Assembly: GCA_004794785.1 (NCBI GenBank)
Contig: SJOL01009432.1
Span: forward strand, 247,817-311,816
Source of the DNA: Opisthorchis felineus
Taxonomy: Eukaryota > Platyhelminthes > Trematoda > Opisthorchiida > Opisthorchiidae
DNA: 64,000 nt
Direction of reading: 5' to 3'
Position 1 is the stretch's first letter. The number at the start of each line of letters is the position of its first letter. Of the stretch, positions 44,664 to 57,000 are shown piece after piece. Under the pieces are notes generated by a model. That model searched no databases. It was not told the DNA's origin and saw only the letters and a program-made list of their open reading frames with translations. The translations under genes were made by a program, and so were the position numbers.

Positions 44664-44799
44664 GGAGGCCGATACAGCTGGATATGCTGGAATGGGTATT
44701 GAGTCAGGTCATCGAGTGAAGGCGTCTTGAGTGAATACCCCTTGACAGTCACCTCTGCATTGGGCAACGCGAAAGAATCGCGAGAAAGGGAGGTCCATC

Positions 44800-46900
44800 G
44801 CTCCATGTTTACTGTATTACATACGTCCGACAGACTAGAGCTGAATCTGCCAAAGACAGTTTCTACGGCGCTCTAGGTGCTCTTTTACAACGAGCTAAAG
44901 CTCTGACACCATCGTGGTCGCTGTTGCCACGAACGCTCAGGTATGCAGGCTCAGCGTTGCTAAGGCCCAATTGGGTGGTGGTCTTGGGTTGGACACGAGA
45001 CTCACGAACAACACAGAGCACCTGCCGCTGATGTGTGATGGTCACAGGCTGTTCCTTTGTAGTACCTGCATGGACTCAGACCATGCACTTGTCCGCTGCT
45101 GCTTTTCAGTGCGCCTATCAAGTCTACGTAGAACGCGCACACCTTGCTTAGCTACTGAGAAGCTCGTGGATGCAGAGATTGAATAAACCTATCCGAACCG
45201 GCTCATCTTACGCTTGACAACCGGTCCTATGTTGGATGTTTACGATCATTGGGAACATATATCCAAAGCCTTAGTCAGGGCCGAAGCCTTTATTTGTGGT
45301 ACAAACCAGCAAACCTCATCCAAGAACAGGATCTCTGATAGGATCGAGCCTTTGATGGAGACTCGGTGACAGATTTATCCTGGTCCCAACCACAACTCAA
45401 TCCGACGTCGGGTGAAACTGTGTGCCCCTGCTACTTGCTGCAGCCGAAAGGCCAAAGAAATGGAAGAAGTAAAAAACCTGGAAATGTCTCAAGACTGTTC
45501 AACTTGATTCGTTTGACTGGTCCTCGGAAGCCTCTTGTGTGCGAAACCCTCAAGGATCACAATGGCTCTCTGATATCCAGAGAAGAAAGTTTGGAGCCTT
45601 GGGTAGAATAGTTCGAACAACAACAGAGGTGTGAACCATGAGCCACTTCAGCCTCAGAAGTGCCGAACATATATATCACTACTCAGGCGTAATTGTGTTC
45701 CTGGTCCGCTTGCTCTGTTCAAGGACGACAGTGACTTCCTTAGCCAGTGCTTACCTGGCCTATTTGCGTCTACCTGCGAGCAACAGAACCTCCCATACAA
45801 TTGAGGTAAATCGGTGATAGTGCCCATTTTCAAAGAGGGTACACAGTGAATGTAGTAACCACAGAGGTGGTAGTTCGATTTCCGTTGTAACAAGGCTGCC
45901 GGTGTCACTGATTCTTTGTCGTACGACGGCGCGTGAATCATTAACCATGAAAGTGAGCATCAAGCAGGGTAGAGGCAATGCCATGTGTAAAGACGGCTTC
46001 AAGGGTGCGTTAGATTCTGTCGATCGGTCAGTGCTGTCAACCACACTTCCTCAACATGGTATGCCACAGAAGTTTATGAATATAATCCTGTCCCTATATT
46101 CACATACTTTTGGGCGTGTGAGAGTGTATGGCGAGCTCTTCAAAAGCTTCCCTACAATTGGTGTCCGAAAAGGATGCCTACACTCCCCATTCTTATTCAA
46201 CTTCGTCATTGATGAAATAACGAGACGAACTATAGAAGGTGTTCAAATCGTGAGAACCTTGTGGATCTGGAGTACGCAGACGACATCGTCCTCATTGTTT
46301 AGGAAGAACGTTAAGCATAAGCACCGTTGAACAAATTGATCAGCCCCATACCATCTTCCGGTTTACAAATGTAGGAGGCATGCTTCAAAACGTGCAACCT
46401 CTGAACATACACCTTGCAATTCAAGGAGAAGCACTGGAGGTTGTGGGAAATTTTATACACCTCGATAGTTGTATTGACTCTGATGAAGTCATTGCACGAA
46501 TCTCTAAGGTACGAATCACGTTTGCGAATTTGCACCACTTGTGGCATCAAAACGGCATATCACTGGGTGTCAAGGGTCGCGTATACCATGCTACAGTAAG
46601 GACTGTATCGTCGCATGGTTGTGAGTAATGGCATCTGGACAGATGATTTGGGGTGTCTTCGTCTCATAAGTGTTGCTGGTGTCGGATGGCGTCACGGAAT
46701 TCGTAACGAAGTACGTAGAAAACGAGCATTTTATTGTGCAGCAGGTAATTCAGTCATGAAAACCAACCGCCACCATTATTTGCGATGGCTCGGTCATTTG
46801 CTGCAAAAATTACTCAGCCGCATCGATCAGTTTGGCTTCTAACTTGGATTGTTTCAAGGCCACTGTCAAGGAGAGATGAGTTCACCAAACAGCTCACTAT
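44800..46900 (+). mobile_element. RTE-like non-LTR retrotransposon, degenerate copy
   Basis: Plus strand. Endonuclease remains include FYGALGALLQRAKA, TNAQVCRLSVAKAQLGGG and DSDHALVRCCFSVRL. A deletion near 45.07 kb joins the last two parts. Reverse transcriptase remains include SVDRSVLSTTLPQHGMPQKF, GVRKGCLHSPFLFNFVIDEI and an intact YADD box (LEYADDIVLI, about 46.28 kb) followed at once by a stop. A C-terminal block includes HHYLRWLGHLLQ. Several frameshifts are present. It is not active. Confidence 0.88.
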
Positions 46901-47118
46901 CCCCAAGTATCTTCGTTAGATTATGCTTCCCAACAACCTAGCCTTAAAAAAAGTTGACCTTCGCATCGGTTGTGTAAAAGCGACTCCTTGCAACCGGAAA
47001 ATGCATTATAAGGATGACATGAAAGAGGCCTCAGTATCAAGAACCGCATGTATGGCCTTGACAATCGTCCTCTTTTCCCTCACGGCAGAGATATCTCGCT
47101 CTTTATTAATAAATAATG

Positions 47119-47303
47119 GTCATCCAGCCGTGACACCCTTTCGGTGTCTGGCTGCCATACCACCCGATAAAAGCACGAGGGATGATATACTTCCAGGTTG
47201 TCCAAGTCTTGAGAGGAGCAGTCGAGATGCCAGGGTTGGGTTCAAACAATGGATCTTCCTGTTAGTAGGTTTGCGCCTTAACCAGTGAACTATTTCGAGC
47301 TGT
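47119..47303 (-). mobile_element. tRNA-derived SINE copy 6, diverged
   Basis: Plus strand GTCATCCAGCCGTGACACCC through the antisense A box near TTAACCAGTGAACTATTTCG. It is less like the consensus than the copies at 44.5 and 48.6 kb. An AT-rich tail (TTTATTAATAAATAATG) precedes it. Confidence 0.85.
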
Positions 47304-48609
47304 CTGTCCCTTTAGTTTCCGACGATCAGTGGAAGTTAGAGGGTTTCGACCACTAAGGCCTGTTTCGTGACAAGACTGTCCCTCCAATGAAGAGGTACGG
47401 AAGCAATACTGTAATGCAGGGAACCCTACCACGGTAGTTCAACACCACCGATTACTGTGGCGCTGTGCTTTCTAAGCGTGAACTATGTATGCGTGGAGGG
47501 CAGTTTTGGCAGCCATCGTAAATAAGGCCAATGATGTGTCCTGGATGAAAGAAAGCGAGAAGGCTCGAGAATTAAGGGTGACAGTGAGCACAAGAGCGCC
47601 GCTGATTGCATGATACCGCTATATCGGCGAGGATATGTAACCACGGGTTATGTGAGTATTCAGCCTTCCATTGTTGGGACGTCAAGGCCCGGGTAGACGG
47701 TGTAAACCAAAGTGACTAATTTAGGTCTTTGATACTGCTTTGTTACGCCATGGTCTGACAACCTGTGGCTTTCTCAAGCCCAAACCCCGGTAAGGCATTT
47801 GATGCTTGTCAGGGTTGACCGTCTTCATTCACAGCTGCTCCCGCTCATAGAACTTCCCCCTGATCTGTTCTGATGACCCTGCCTGCTTGCTTTCTCAGCC
47901 GTGAACGTGACTGAACATGTGAACAGGAAAGCCTGCGGTTATTTGCGACCCCTAGCTCCAGTCGTAGTTCAATTACACTTTTAGTCAACTGCGTTAAGAT
48001 CAAGTTAGTTTTTCCTGTACCTTTGTAGTTGGATGGTTTTCCGAAGCCATGCTATTCCAATGAACCACTTTCCAACTCAGTGTGTTAACTCCGGTCTTAA
48101 ATTCTGGTTCCGTCTCTTTTCCGGCGGAACGCAGTCTGCCTGCCTTTCTTCGCTAAATTGCACCCGAGTATCGAGATCCCTCCGCCCCTCACCTCTTTTA
48201 ATTCGCATATTCTTACGATTTCTGGCGACAATGTCAACGAGTGGATTCACAGTTCATCACTTGGCTTTGTGACGCTCAAATCTACACCTTTTCTCTTAAA
48301 ATTTGGGATGTCCTCTCTGTACTGCTTTACTCTTAGATTTTAGGAATCTCTAAGAAACCGTTGACCATTCCGATAAAACATCGCAGTCCTTGGCATGTTG
48401 GACTGCATAAATTCAAACTTTCCTGTCTTACTTCACGGGGTACACCAAGGAGTCTTGGTACCCAGTGTGATTACCCACTGAATTCCTTCCAACTAGGTTA
48501 CATCCCTTTTAACTACGGACGCAAGGCCTGCACACAGAATTTAGGATGGAGCTTAACAAAGGCGCGGCAAACGGAACCCATATTTCAGGCAGCTGGTCTG
48601 CTTATGCTG
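47304..48609. other. Unassigned intergenic stretch
   Basis: No protein family, SINE or LINE segment recognised. Short open frames at 48033-48663 (plus) have no recognisable motif. Confidence 0.5.
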
Positions 48610-48621
48610 TCTTCAGTAGGA
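48610..48621. repeat. SINE target-site duplication, left
   Basis: TCTTCAGTAGGA, matched with one mismatch by TCTTCAATAGGA at 48818-48829. Confidence 0.8.
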
Positions 48622-48817
48622 GGGGGCGAGATGGCTCAAGTGGTTAGAGCGCGAATCTACTGACCGGAAGGCCTGTGGTTCGAACCCGACCTCTGCCTCT
48701 CGACTTCCCCTGTCTAGGCTTGGGCAACCTGGCAGTATCCCAGCCCTCGTGCTTCCCTCGGATGGTATGGCAGCTAGGCACCGGGTGTTACAGCTGAACG
48801 ATTATTTATTTTATTAT
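48622..48817 (+). mobile_element. tRNA-derived SINE copy 7, complete, best preserved
   Basis: 196 bp, the only copy on the plus strand. GGGGGCGAGATGGCTCAAG starts a tRNA-like head with A box TGGCTCAAGTGGTTAGAGCG and a perfect B box GGTTCGAACCC. The body (CTGTCTAGGCTTGGGCAACC, GGTATGGCAGCTAGGCACCG) follows. The end is TTACAGCTGAACG plus an ATTATTTATTTTATTATT tail. The pol III boxes look intact, though activity cannot be judged from sequence. Confidence 0.94.
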
Positions 48818-48829
48818 TCTTCAATAGGA
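48818..48829. repeat. SINE target-site duplication, right
   Basis: TCTTCAATAGGA, partner of 48610-48621. Confidence 0.8.
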
Positions 48830-49200
48830 AAGGACTCTTCTAGTATTTTGGGCTGCAGCCACACATTCGGTCGTGATTGACAACTTCTGGTTGATAACGT
48901 CGTCCATATGTTTAAACACTTTCGGCTTCTGAACCATTCGAAACCGGGTCCACTTCATACAAATCTTGGTGAGTAAAAAGGAACACCTCGATATGTCTAG
49001 TGGTACACAAGGATATTCGTCCCCTTCAGTCACTACATTCAAACCATGCTGCAGTTGAATCCCCTAGCCTAAGGTGCTGATAATCTTTATATTATCGACG
49101 GAAACTGCGCTAACAAAACCGACCGCAAGGTCGTTTATATAAAAAATGAACTGTAACAGTCCTAACACTGTTCCTTGTGTCTGAGAACGGTCCGCGAACA
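48830..49200 (-). mobile_element. CR1-like reverse transcriptase fragment
   Basis: Minus strand. GTVLGLLQFIFYINDL matches the CR1/jockey motif GSVLGPLLFLIYINDL. It is followed by SVDNIKIIS where FADDIKI is usual, so the catalytic aspartates are altered. INQKLSITTECVAAAQNTRR resembles the C-terminal block of CR1 reverse transcriptases. There are frameshifts between these. Confidence 0.78.
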
Positions 49201-49399
49201 AAACCCTACATCCTCCTACTGCCGTGAAGGTCAGATTTTTGAGTCGAATGCTCAAGGTGGAGTACCTCAACCAAAAGCCCTTCCTCAGCCTGGGAAGTAT
49301 CACTTGTCCCCGATAACCCTCCCCAACCCCTTCCCACCCCAAAAGCAAACGTTGTTGGGCCACTTGACTGTCATTTATCAGACCGATGTGCCTTAAGCA

Positions 49400-52320
49400 C
49401 CCCGCTGCCTAGTAACAATAAACAAAATAATACCTTGCTAAATCCACGAGATCCTTCCTACATAGGAGCTTATAACGTCCGTACTCTATGTCAAATTGGC
49501 AAACAGACAATGCTCGCTGAGAACGTATACTCCCTTGAAATTGATGTACAGTCTCTGAAACACGCATACAAAACCCAAGCGTGGTTATGCATCTCAGAAC
49601 GTCAAGGACGAACTCAGCTCTTTCACATTTCTCCCTCCGTGTGTTCGGTGATCCAGAAGCGATGACTCGTGGAGTATATGGCGTGGGAGTTGCACTCAGT
49701 CCCAGAGCCGAACGCGCTTTGCTGGATTAGATCCCAGTGAACAGTCATCTTTGCGGCGTCCAGTTATCCAGCTCATTCAAACTCAATGCCTCTCGACATA
49801 AAAAGCGGTGCCTGTTTGTAGTGTCGGTTTATGCTTCAACGGACTGTACTTCTGGCGCTGAGAAGGATGCTTTCCATCGAGAGCTATCCAGGATTGTTCG
49901 TTTAGCAAGAAGCACTGCCAGTGTCCTTGCGAGCGATATGAATGCTTAGGTCGGTCGTCTGAGCTCCTTCGAATCACATCTGGGCGGCGGATTTGTAGTC
50001 GATGCTCAGCGTACAGACAACGGAGAGCGCGAAAAGTACGGATTTTCAGCATAAACGTTCTCATCGCGTAACCTGGCGATCCCCAAGAGCAAATCAACCG
50101 TAGGCCTGGTTGGATCATGTGGCCATCAGCCACCGATGCAGAGCCATCATTCAAGACTGCCGTTCCTTCTGTGGCACACAACTTGATTCCGATCACGCCA
50201 TGGTGCGTGTAGGCCTGACAGTCCGTTTCCCTTCAGGCCCCCACAAGTCAGCAAGAAGCATGCCGATCCACCGCCATAGCTCAACAGTATTGATCTGAAG
50301 TAGCTCAGCAACTCTCTACAGTAAACCAACACTCTACTGGTTGCGAGAACGTAGAAGCATGGCGAAATGTGAAAGGAGCTATGCTAGCGGCGTTCAGTGT
50401 TGTCCGTCCGACTTCTCTGGTAGAATCAAATCATCGGTGGGTATCGTTGAGATCGCTAGTCCTGATTGATGCCAGGACATCCATACCAGGAGGCAACGAG
50501 TACGACGGCGCACGCAAATCCCCAAAACGCCAAATGGTGAAGGGCCTAAGGAAAGACTGAGAGCTCTGGTGGACATCGAAAGCTTGGGAGATGGAGGAGG
50601 CTTTTGCTACCGGATACAGCTGTGCCCTATATCAACTGATACGATCGACTGGCCCTGGGAAAGCAACGGTCAGCGAAACGATAAGTGAAAAAATGGTTCA
50701 TTAATTCACTCGCAAAAACGCCGACTGAAAAGATGGACAGAACACTTCGAAGAACGGTTCAGCTGGCCTCCTGCAACACAGCCTGTGGAGATTGTGCACA
50801 CGGGCGAATGGAATATCAACCTCAATCGCCCGTCGGAAGAAACAAATACAAAATATCCTTACTGAAACGTGAGAACGAGGACCGGACGGTCCGTATCTAG
50901 CTCTCATCAAAAGCGGAGAATCCCTGGTGACCCATCTAACGAAGCTTGTTGGTGCGACATGGAACGAACAGAAAGTGCCTGCAGAATGCGGCATGTCGAC
51001 AGTTATCTATATCTTCAAAAAGGGTACACGGACGCTGTGTGAAAACCACCGTGGCATCAGTCTGGTAGCTGTGGCATCGAAGGTCTCTCTGGTTTTATCC
51101 TTCGACGGGTTCGCTGGGTTCCGTCTTGCAAGAGGATACATCGATCATATTTTCACCCTCCGAAAATTCCTGGAACAACGCCACTGCTTCCAGCGACCAA
51201 AAGTGGTGGTCTTCCTGGACTTGAAAGCTGCCCGTGACTCATTGGACCATCAGGCACTATGACAGTGTTTGAGGAGCAAAGGTGTCCACAAATTCTTGAC
51301 CTTCCTTAAGGCGCTGTACGCCAACTCCCGCGGACGTGTGAATGTCTACGGGAAGCTCGCGCCTGAGTTCACCACATCAAGCGGTGTCAGTCAAGGCTGT
51401 CCTCTTTTACCTTTCCTCTTCAACGTTGTCACTGATACGATTACGGAAGACTCACTACCAGCCTGTGGGGCCTTAGGGCTTCCAGGGCATTCGCTCACAG
51501 ATATCCAGTAAGCAGATGACAACGCTGTTATTGAATCTGACGCCGTTGTAATGCAGACAGTACTAAATAATCCAAATAATTCGCTTCAAGGCTTGGCATG
51601 CGTTTCAAACCTGCAAAGTATAAAGTGCTGCGGCAAGACTGGGTGGGCCAGAACCCTAGCCTCATACTTGACGATGAGCCGATTGAGATTGTAGACAAAT
51701 CTGTCTACCTGGCAGCTATATCACACCCGGCTGACCAGCCAAAGACGATATTACCATTCGGATTGGGAAGGCTAGAGCAGTCTTCCGATCTGCATCAACT
51801 TTAGTATGGGCGTGACATCAGTTTATCCGTCAATAGTCGAGGTAAAAATGCTGCGGTGCGTTCCACATTATTATACGGGTCATAAACCTGGCCACTGCGC
51901 GCTGAGGACGTCAAAAGACTTTCGGTGCCTGACAATCGAATTCTTCGGAGCATTGCCCGGGAACACCGGATCAGTAATGTTGAAGTACGACTAATGGTTT
52001 TTGATAGATAGATGAACTGATCACACTCCATAGGTTACGCTGGCTTGGTCATGTGCTCCAGATTGCAGTTGACCGACTTCCTCAAAGAGCCCTTTTCCCA
52101 CAACCAGGCGAAGGGTGGAAACGAGCCAGGGGATGTCAAACAATGACTTCGTATATAGGTATGAAAACCATTACCAGCAAACTTAGCTGCGCTGGTAATT
52201 GCCGTCTCCCTGGATGGGAACCCCGAGACGGGATACATCAGTGGCTAGGAGCGTTGTCAGACATGGCCCAGTCGCGCCCTCAGTGGCACTCGTGCATCCA
52301 AGAGGTTGCCTTCAATGCAT
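49400..52320 (+). mobile_element. RTE-like non-LTR retrotransposon, nearly complete but dead
   Basis: Plus strand, about 2.9 kb. The apurinic-type endonuclease runs from YIGAYNVRTLCQIGKQ (49.46 kb) through LASDMNA, DHVAISHRCRAIIQDCRSFC and LDSDHAMVRV (50.2 kb). Reverse transcriptase blocks include ENHRGISLVAVASKV, GYIDHIFTLRKFLEQRH, VVVFLDLKAARDSLDH and SGVSQGCPLLPFLFNVVTD. The YADD box reads stop-ADD (Tyr codon changed to TAA, about 51.51 kb). The C-terminal [12 protein letters not shown] block is at 52.02 kb. Several stops and frameshifts are present. Confidence 0.92.
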
Positions 52321-53935
52321 AGTTCCCCTCCCAATCTCCCCACTTAAAAGTCCAATGACAACCCTTCATTTACACGTCAGTTACATCAGAAACTGCCTCC
52401 AATGCGCAGATATCCATCCCAAATCATTGGCGAGCGGAACTGTGGCATCAGTAACCACTGTACCGCAAGTACACGGTTTTTACAGCTGATGATGCTGGTG
52501 AATTTCTGCCTCCCATTGTTATGGTGACCTTCAACAACATCACAGTATTCCACCACCGAGGTCGACAGTTTCAACCAGCGACTTTCCTTATAAAAAACGA
52601 GAAATAACCTTACAGTTCTTCTGGTATTCCACCACCCTTGTCCGATAAACACCCTGTGTTGAGCTTCACAACATGTGAAACGTGACAACTCATGCTACTA
52701 AACGTAGGCGTAGGTGAGTTTGATTGGGTTTGAAGGATAGAGGCAATAAATAAATCCCTTATCCAATACCATAGACTAGCAGATGTTGGAGAGAGAGGGA
52801 TCCGTTAAACAAGCTGCTATTTGCTTTGAAACGTATCTCATCGAGTTGTGCGACAAGTGTATGCTTGAAGGGCATCGGGGATGGGGCAGAAATGATTTCC
52901 GAGGTGAGTGTCCCCGGTGAGGCTAACGCGGAGGGATGAAAAGTCAGAGTAGTAGTCGCGACGAATTGTTTCGTGTTGCAGCTTCAGGCAATGACACCGA
53001 AGGTCGGTTGTTGACGTTAAAAATAACAGCGAGTGACAGCAATGTCTAGATGTGTTAAAAACCTGGAACGTTCCTGATTTACTCAGTTCCAACATGACTC
53101 TTACATCGTGGTCTCCTCCGGCAAGGCCGTTTCTCATTTATAGTCACTTAATCGTTCAAATGATGCAATATGCCGTTCGTTGTTGTTTGAAGACGTACTC
53201 CATCCATCCATGTCTTCGGAAGGATCTTGAACTGCCGTAAATAGATCGTGCTCAAAAGTCATGGTACCTGACGTCCTTAACTCGGCTTGATGATACTCTT
53301 ATTTTTGGACGACTGAATATGACGATCGAGTAGCAACCTAGCGTGCAAAAGGCTGGGACCTAACACATCCCGCGCGTAGTGTGCACGGAAGCGCAGTGCA
53401 CCGATACACCTTCTCCGAAGGTAGGGATTCACGACAATTCCTGTGGACCGGACACAGAAGGAAACCCGATGAGCCTAAGTCCAGTAAACAAGGTTGCACA
53501 TCACCAATACTTACATATAAATCAAACAAAATTGTATACGCTGTATAAAACACCACGCGAGAGGTGACGCGTTGATTGAAAATCCGCGGGAGAGTGCAAC
53601 AAATGCTATTCGGGAGAGTAGAACAGTTCAACTTGTTTTTCGTTCCCAAAACGCATAGTCAGTTCAAAAGAGTGGTTCATTTGAAGGAATTCGGGCCTTT
53701 CACAGATTCACGGATTGCTACTGTGGTGTTTTATACCTTTCTTTTGCTTTCATTATAACGTTTGTGAGACTGCTAATTCGGCTGAGTATGGGATGGGTAC
53801 AAGTTCTGATGAGGATGACGGAGCTGTCGATTCTATTAAGCTATCCGATGTCGGTATGGAGGAACAGTAGCGTAATAAAGTTGGGACTTAGTGCTCTGAC
53901 TGAGCAGAATTGACACCAAGTATCCGCCCATTCAC
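52321..53935. other. Unassigned intergenic stretch
   Basis: No confident similarity. It may hold the 3' untranslated part of the RTE-like copy on its left. Open frames at 52838-53137 and 53338-53649 (minus) show no known motif. Confidence 0.45.
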
Positions 53936-53939
53936 TATA

Positions 53940-54290
53940 CCTTTGCTACGACTATGAAATGCGTCTCGCGGTGCTTGACCTCTTTCCCCTCGAGTATCGC
54001 CACCTCCAAGGGGACCTGATTCTTAATTATGCCCTGTTTGAACAAGGTTTGGCTAACAGGTTTTTCACCGTTGAGCCAGCAACCAAACGACGGGGACAAG
54101 GTAAGAAGATTTTCGAGCTCAGAGCGCACACTTTCATTAGGCAAAATGTTATCTCATTTCGGGTAGTAGCTGCGTTGTACACGGTTGTCCACGCTCCTTC
54201 TAGAACGCAGTTCAAAGCACTATTAGATACTTTCCTACGCAAGTCATCGTGCTGGCAAGCATACTGCCCCGCGCTGAGAACTTAAAGAGC
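53940..54290 (+). mobile_element. CR1-like LINE 3' coding end
   Basis: Plus-strand open frame from 53959. [33 protein letters not shown] and [20 protein letters not shown] match the extreme C-terminal region typical of CR1 reverse transcriptase polyproteins. No upstream part in the same orientation adjoins it. Confidence 0.85.
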
Positions 54291-54800
54291 AGTGCTACAC
54301 CCTTTTTTTTGCCTGTGTATTTCAGGTGTACAACAGCCACTGAACAACAAGAACAAAACCGACCCGGGAAACTTGGGCAAAAGCCTCGATCCTGTGTGTC
54401 AATCCGTGAATCCGTGAAAAGGCCGGCAACCATTTTTGCAGAAGTTTGCTGAACATGCTCAATAAGGATTACGTCCTTCTTGCGTCCTGAGCAGACAGTT
54501 CGGTTGGCGTATTCAAGAAGTGGTCTGAAGTAGGCCCCACTATGTATTTGGAAGTCCATGCGAGTAATACGGTGGAAGGTCCACCGAATCATCCGTCGAA
54601 CAGGCAATGCCTTTTAGGCCACTTGTTCATGGTGCAGTGAGAAGGACATGTTTGAAGAGAGTCAGATACCTAAATCTTTTTGGTATCTATCTTCGTAATG
54701 TCTTCTGGTCCGTTCTCACCATGCACGACAAACGCACTCGCTGGGTCTCCTCCGAATGACATATGGGCGCACTTTTCGTCATTCAGGGGATGAACGACAG
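54291..54800 (-). mobile_element. CR1-like LINE fragment, opposite orientation
   Basis: Minus strand. From about 54.79 kb down, DEKCAHMSFGG, DTKKDLGIWLSSNMSF, YFRPLLEYANRTVCSGRKKD and LIEHVQQTSAKMVAGL match the C-terminal third of CR1 reverse transcriptase. This block normally lies just upstream of the piece found at 53.95-54.29 kb on the other strand. One stop interrupts it. Confidence 0.85.
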
Positions 54801-55582
54801 ATGAAAATTTGGTTTATGGACATTGGAAAATTTGTCAGCCATTATGCAACTCCTCCATTTAGAGTTGATTCGTTTCCGTCGAAGGACCGTTGTCCGGTCA
54901 TCACGAGCGCACCTGAACCGAATACGGGCTCATCTGTTGGCCACATCGCTCGTAACTACTTCTTCTCGCCGTCGCTAGCAGCAAGGTTTTTTATGCTGAC
55001 GGGAAAGCAATAAATGCCATTTCTGCTCTTCGTCTGGGAGAGAAAAGGGGACCAATAGGCACTCCCAAGCCCATCGGATGGGGTTGTACTCCCAAGAGGT
55101 GAACGTAAACACGTATTACCATATTAAGCCAATATCTCTCAGGGTTCAGCCTAACCTTTTCCCTGAAAAGAGGATTAAACTGAGAGGGGTAATGGCTCAA
55201 CAAAAGAATGGTGTGAGGATGAAGGGACTTATCTCCGAATTGTGGATTTCCAGGTAGAGGTGAAGCAATCCCGGGTAAGGTAGTGGCCAGTTATCATAAG
55301 CCCTTCGAATTCCGGGAACAATGACTGTGTATGTTGCTGAACTTTGGGGAATGAGGGGCAAACTCGATGAAACCTCAGTCCTTCTTGAATAATGCAACAA
55401 CGTTTTGGAGCTCACGAAAGTTGCCTTGATGAAGAAACTAAGGAGAAGAAAGTCGCCAGCCAATTCTTAGACGCACACGCTAAATTATCCTGAAACCATA
55501 GATTCAAAGAAGGGAGTGTTCACACAAATATTTAGCATCTGACAGTACTTATTTGAAACATCAAAATCTCCCCTGGGGTCTC
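54801..55582. other. Unassigned intergenic stretch
   Basis: Minus-strand open frames at 54991-55463 have no convincing family match. Probably old repeat sequence. Confidence 0.4.
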
Positions 55583-55868
55583 CCATATCTTTCTGCTGTC
55601 CCAGCTCCAGTACCTTAGCGCCGGAAAAAAGATTTGCCAATGACGAACGCAACAGCTTCACTGCAAACAATCGAGTGTAGCAGTCACAATGGATCTTACT
55701 CTACCCTGAATTTCACTTTTCATCGATACATGCTGTAGCTGTATTCATTGATTCATTTACTAGCCTGGATGCCTACCAGCTTCTCTATAGGGATTCGGGT
55801 GACGTTTTGGGGTCTCAGTAAGTTTCGAGCATTCTGGGGTTATTATCAGGAGACTGACCTTTCTGAAA
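55583..55868 (-). mobile_element. 3' LTR of a gypsy element, degenerate
   Basis: Aligns by eye with the solo LTR at 30083-30466 at both ends and in the middle. Examples on the plus strand are CTCAGTAAGTTTCGAGCATT against CTCAGTAGGTTTCGGGCATT, and GACCTTTCTGA against AACCTTTCTGA. It is about 100 bp shorter because of internal loss. On the minus strand it follows a purine-rich AAAATGGTGGG, a suitable polypurine tract, just after the integrase. The left boundary is approximate. Confidence 0.78.
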
Positions 55869-57000
55869 CCCACCATTTTAGCCGTTCAACGTAAGATTAT
55901 CGGCGCGGGTCAAGTTGAAAAGGTTCCACCACTTTCTGGCGTGACGGTGTCTGGGTTGCAGCATTGGATCTGTCTTGATCGGTACATGTGAAGCAGTGGC
56001 TATTGGTGCTGGTCTTGGGAGAACAAAGTTTTCAAGCAATATTTTGAGGCCTAGCAACTGTTCTTCCACTTTTGGGATAGATCACTCAGTCGGCCGTAGC
56101 TGCTTGATATGTCGTCTCCATATCAGTGTTCCTACCCGGACACTGAAAATCACCTTATCGATTCTTTTGAGAACGAATATGACAGTCCAGTCTCGGGGCC
56201 CAGGGCAATAGTCTCTCACAAGCACATGGTTTTCAGACCGGAACGTTGGTTTCCTTCCTTTCGATGATTGAAAACACGTAAATGTTGGCAGGATGGCATC
56301 GTGGGCAAGTCCCAACCGTCTGTTCATCGTAACCTCTGTGAGAGAGTTACCGTCCGGAGACTGTGGTTTAGTAGTTTCTCTATAATTCAGCAGGAACATA
56401 TCCAAGACTTCTGCCATGGTCCCTGCCCGTTCCGCTTTTGTCAACGCGCGTTTAAAGTGTCTACGAACCGTTCAGCTTGACCTTTGGATTAGGGATGGAG
56501 TGGTGGGGTAGTAGCATGTGTGATGCCGCGTATTCGAACTAATTCACCAAACTGATAGGATGTTAACTGAACGCCATCGTCGGACACAACAATTTTCGGG
56601 ATACCGAACATTGATAGCAAATGCCGCAGTTTAATGATGGTTACCACTGTTGTTGTCTCAGACATAACAAGGACTTCGGGCCACTTACTGAATGGACCAA
56701 CAACGATGAGGAAGCTCTGTCCGTTAAATGGTCCGGCAAAATCCACTTGGATGCGCGACCATGTTTTTTGGCTGTGGCTAAGCCTGCGGCGACTGTCGGC
56801 TGGGTAACTTCTGGGCAGCTGCACATAGGAAACAACTCCGACATATCTGCTCCATGTGCTCATCGACACCGGCCCGACAAACAGAGCTGAGAGTGTGGGC
56901 CTTCATGAGGCTCATCCATGGATGTCTATTGTGGAAATGTGCTAGGATCCGGCGGCGAACCTTATTGGGAGTAGCGATTCGGTCACCAAAGGGGAGGCAG
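55869..57000 (-). pseudogene. Ty3/gypsy integrase, broken
   Basis: Minus strand. An HHCC-like zinc-binding start (HFHNRHPWMSLMKA, then QICRSCFLC) is followed by the catalytic core: TWSRIQVDFAGPF with the first Asp at 56743-56741, IVVSDDGVQLTS with the second, and GQAERFVDTL with the Glu. A stop precedes the Glu block and a frameshift follows it near 56.46 kb. The C-terminal part (KRALTKAERAG, NHVLVRDYCPG, WRRHIKQLRP) is typical of flatworm gypsy pol ends. Confidence 0.88.

Noticed and set aside
48622..48700. Functional tRNA gene
   Set aside because: The tRNA-like head is part of a 196-bp element found seven times with tail and target duplications, so it is a SINE.
53940..54800. Twin-priming inversion of a LINE
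   Set aside because: Twin priming leaves the inverted 5' part before the sense 3' part. Here the inverted upstream piece lies beyond the 3' end.
54991..55463. Possible Penelope-like reverse transcriptase on the minus strand
   Set aside because: A PMGLGVPIGPLF-like string hinted at it, but flanking conserved blocks are missing, so similarity is not supported.
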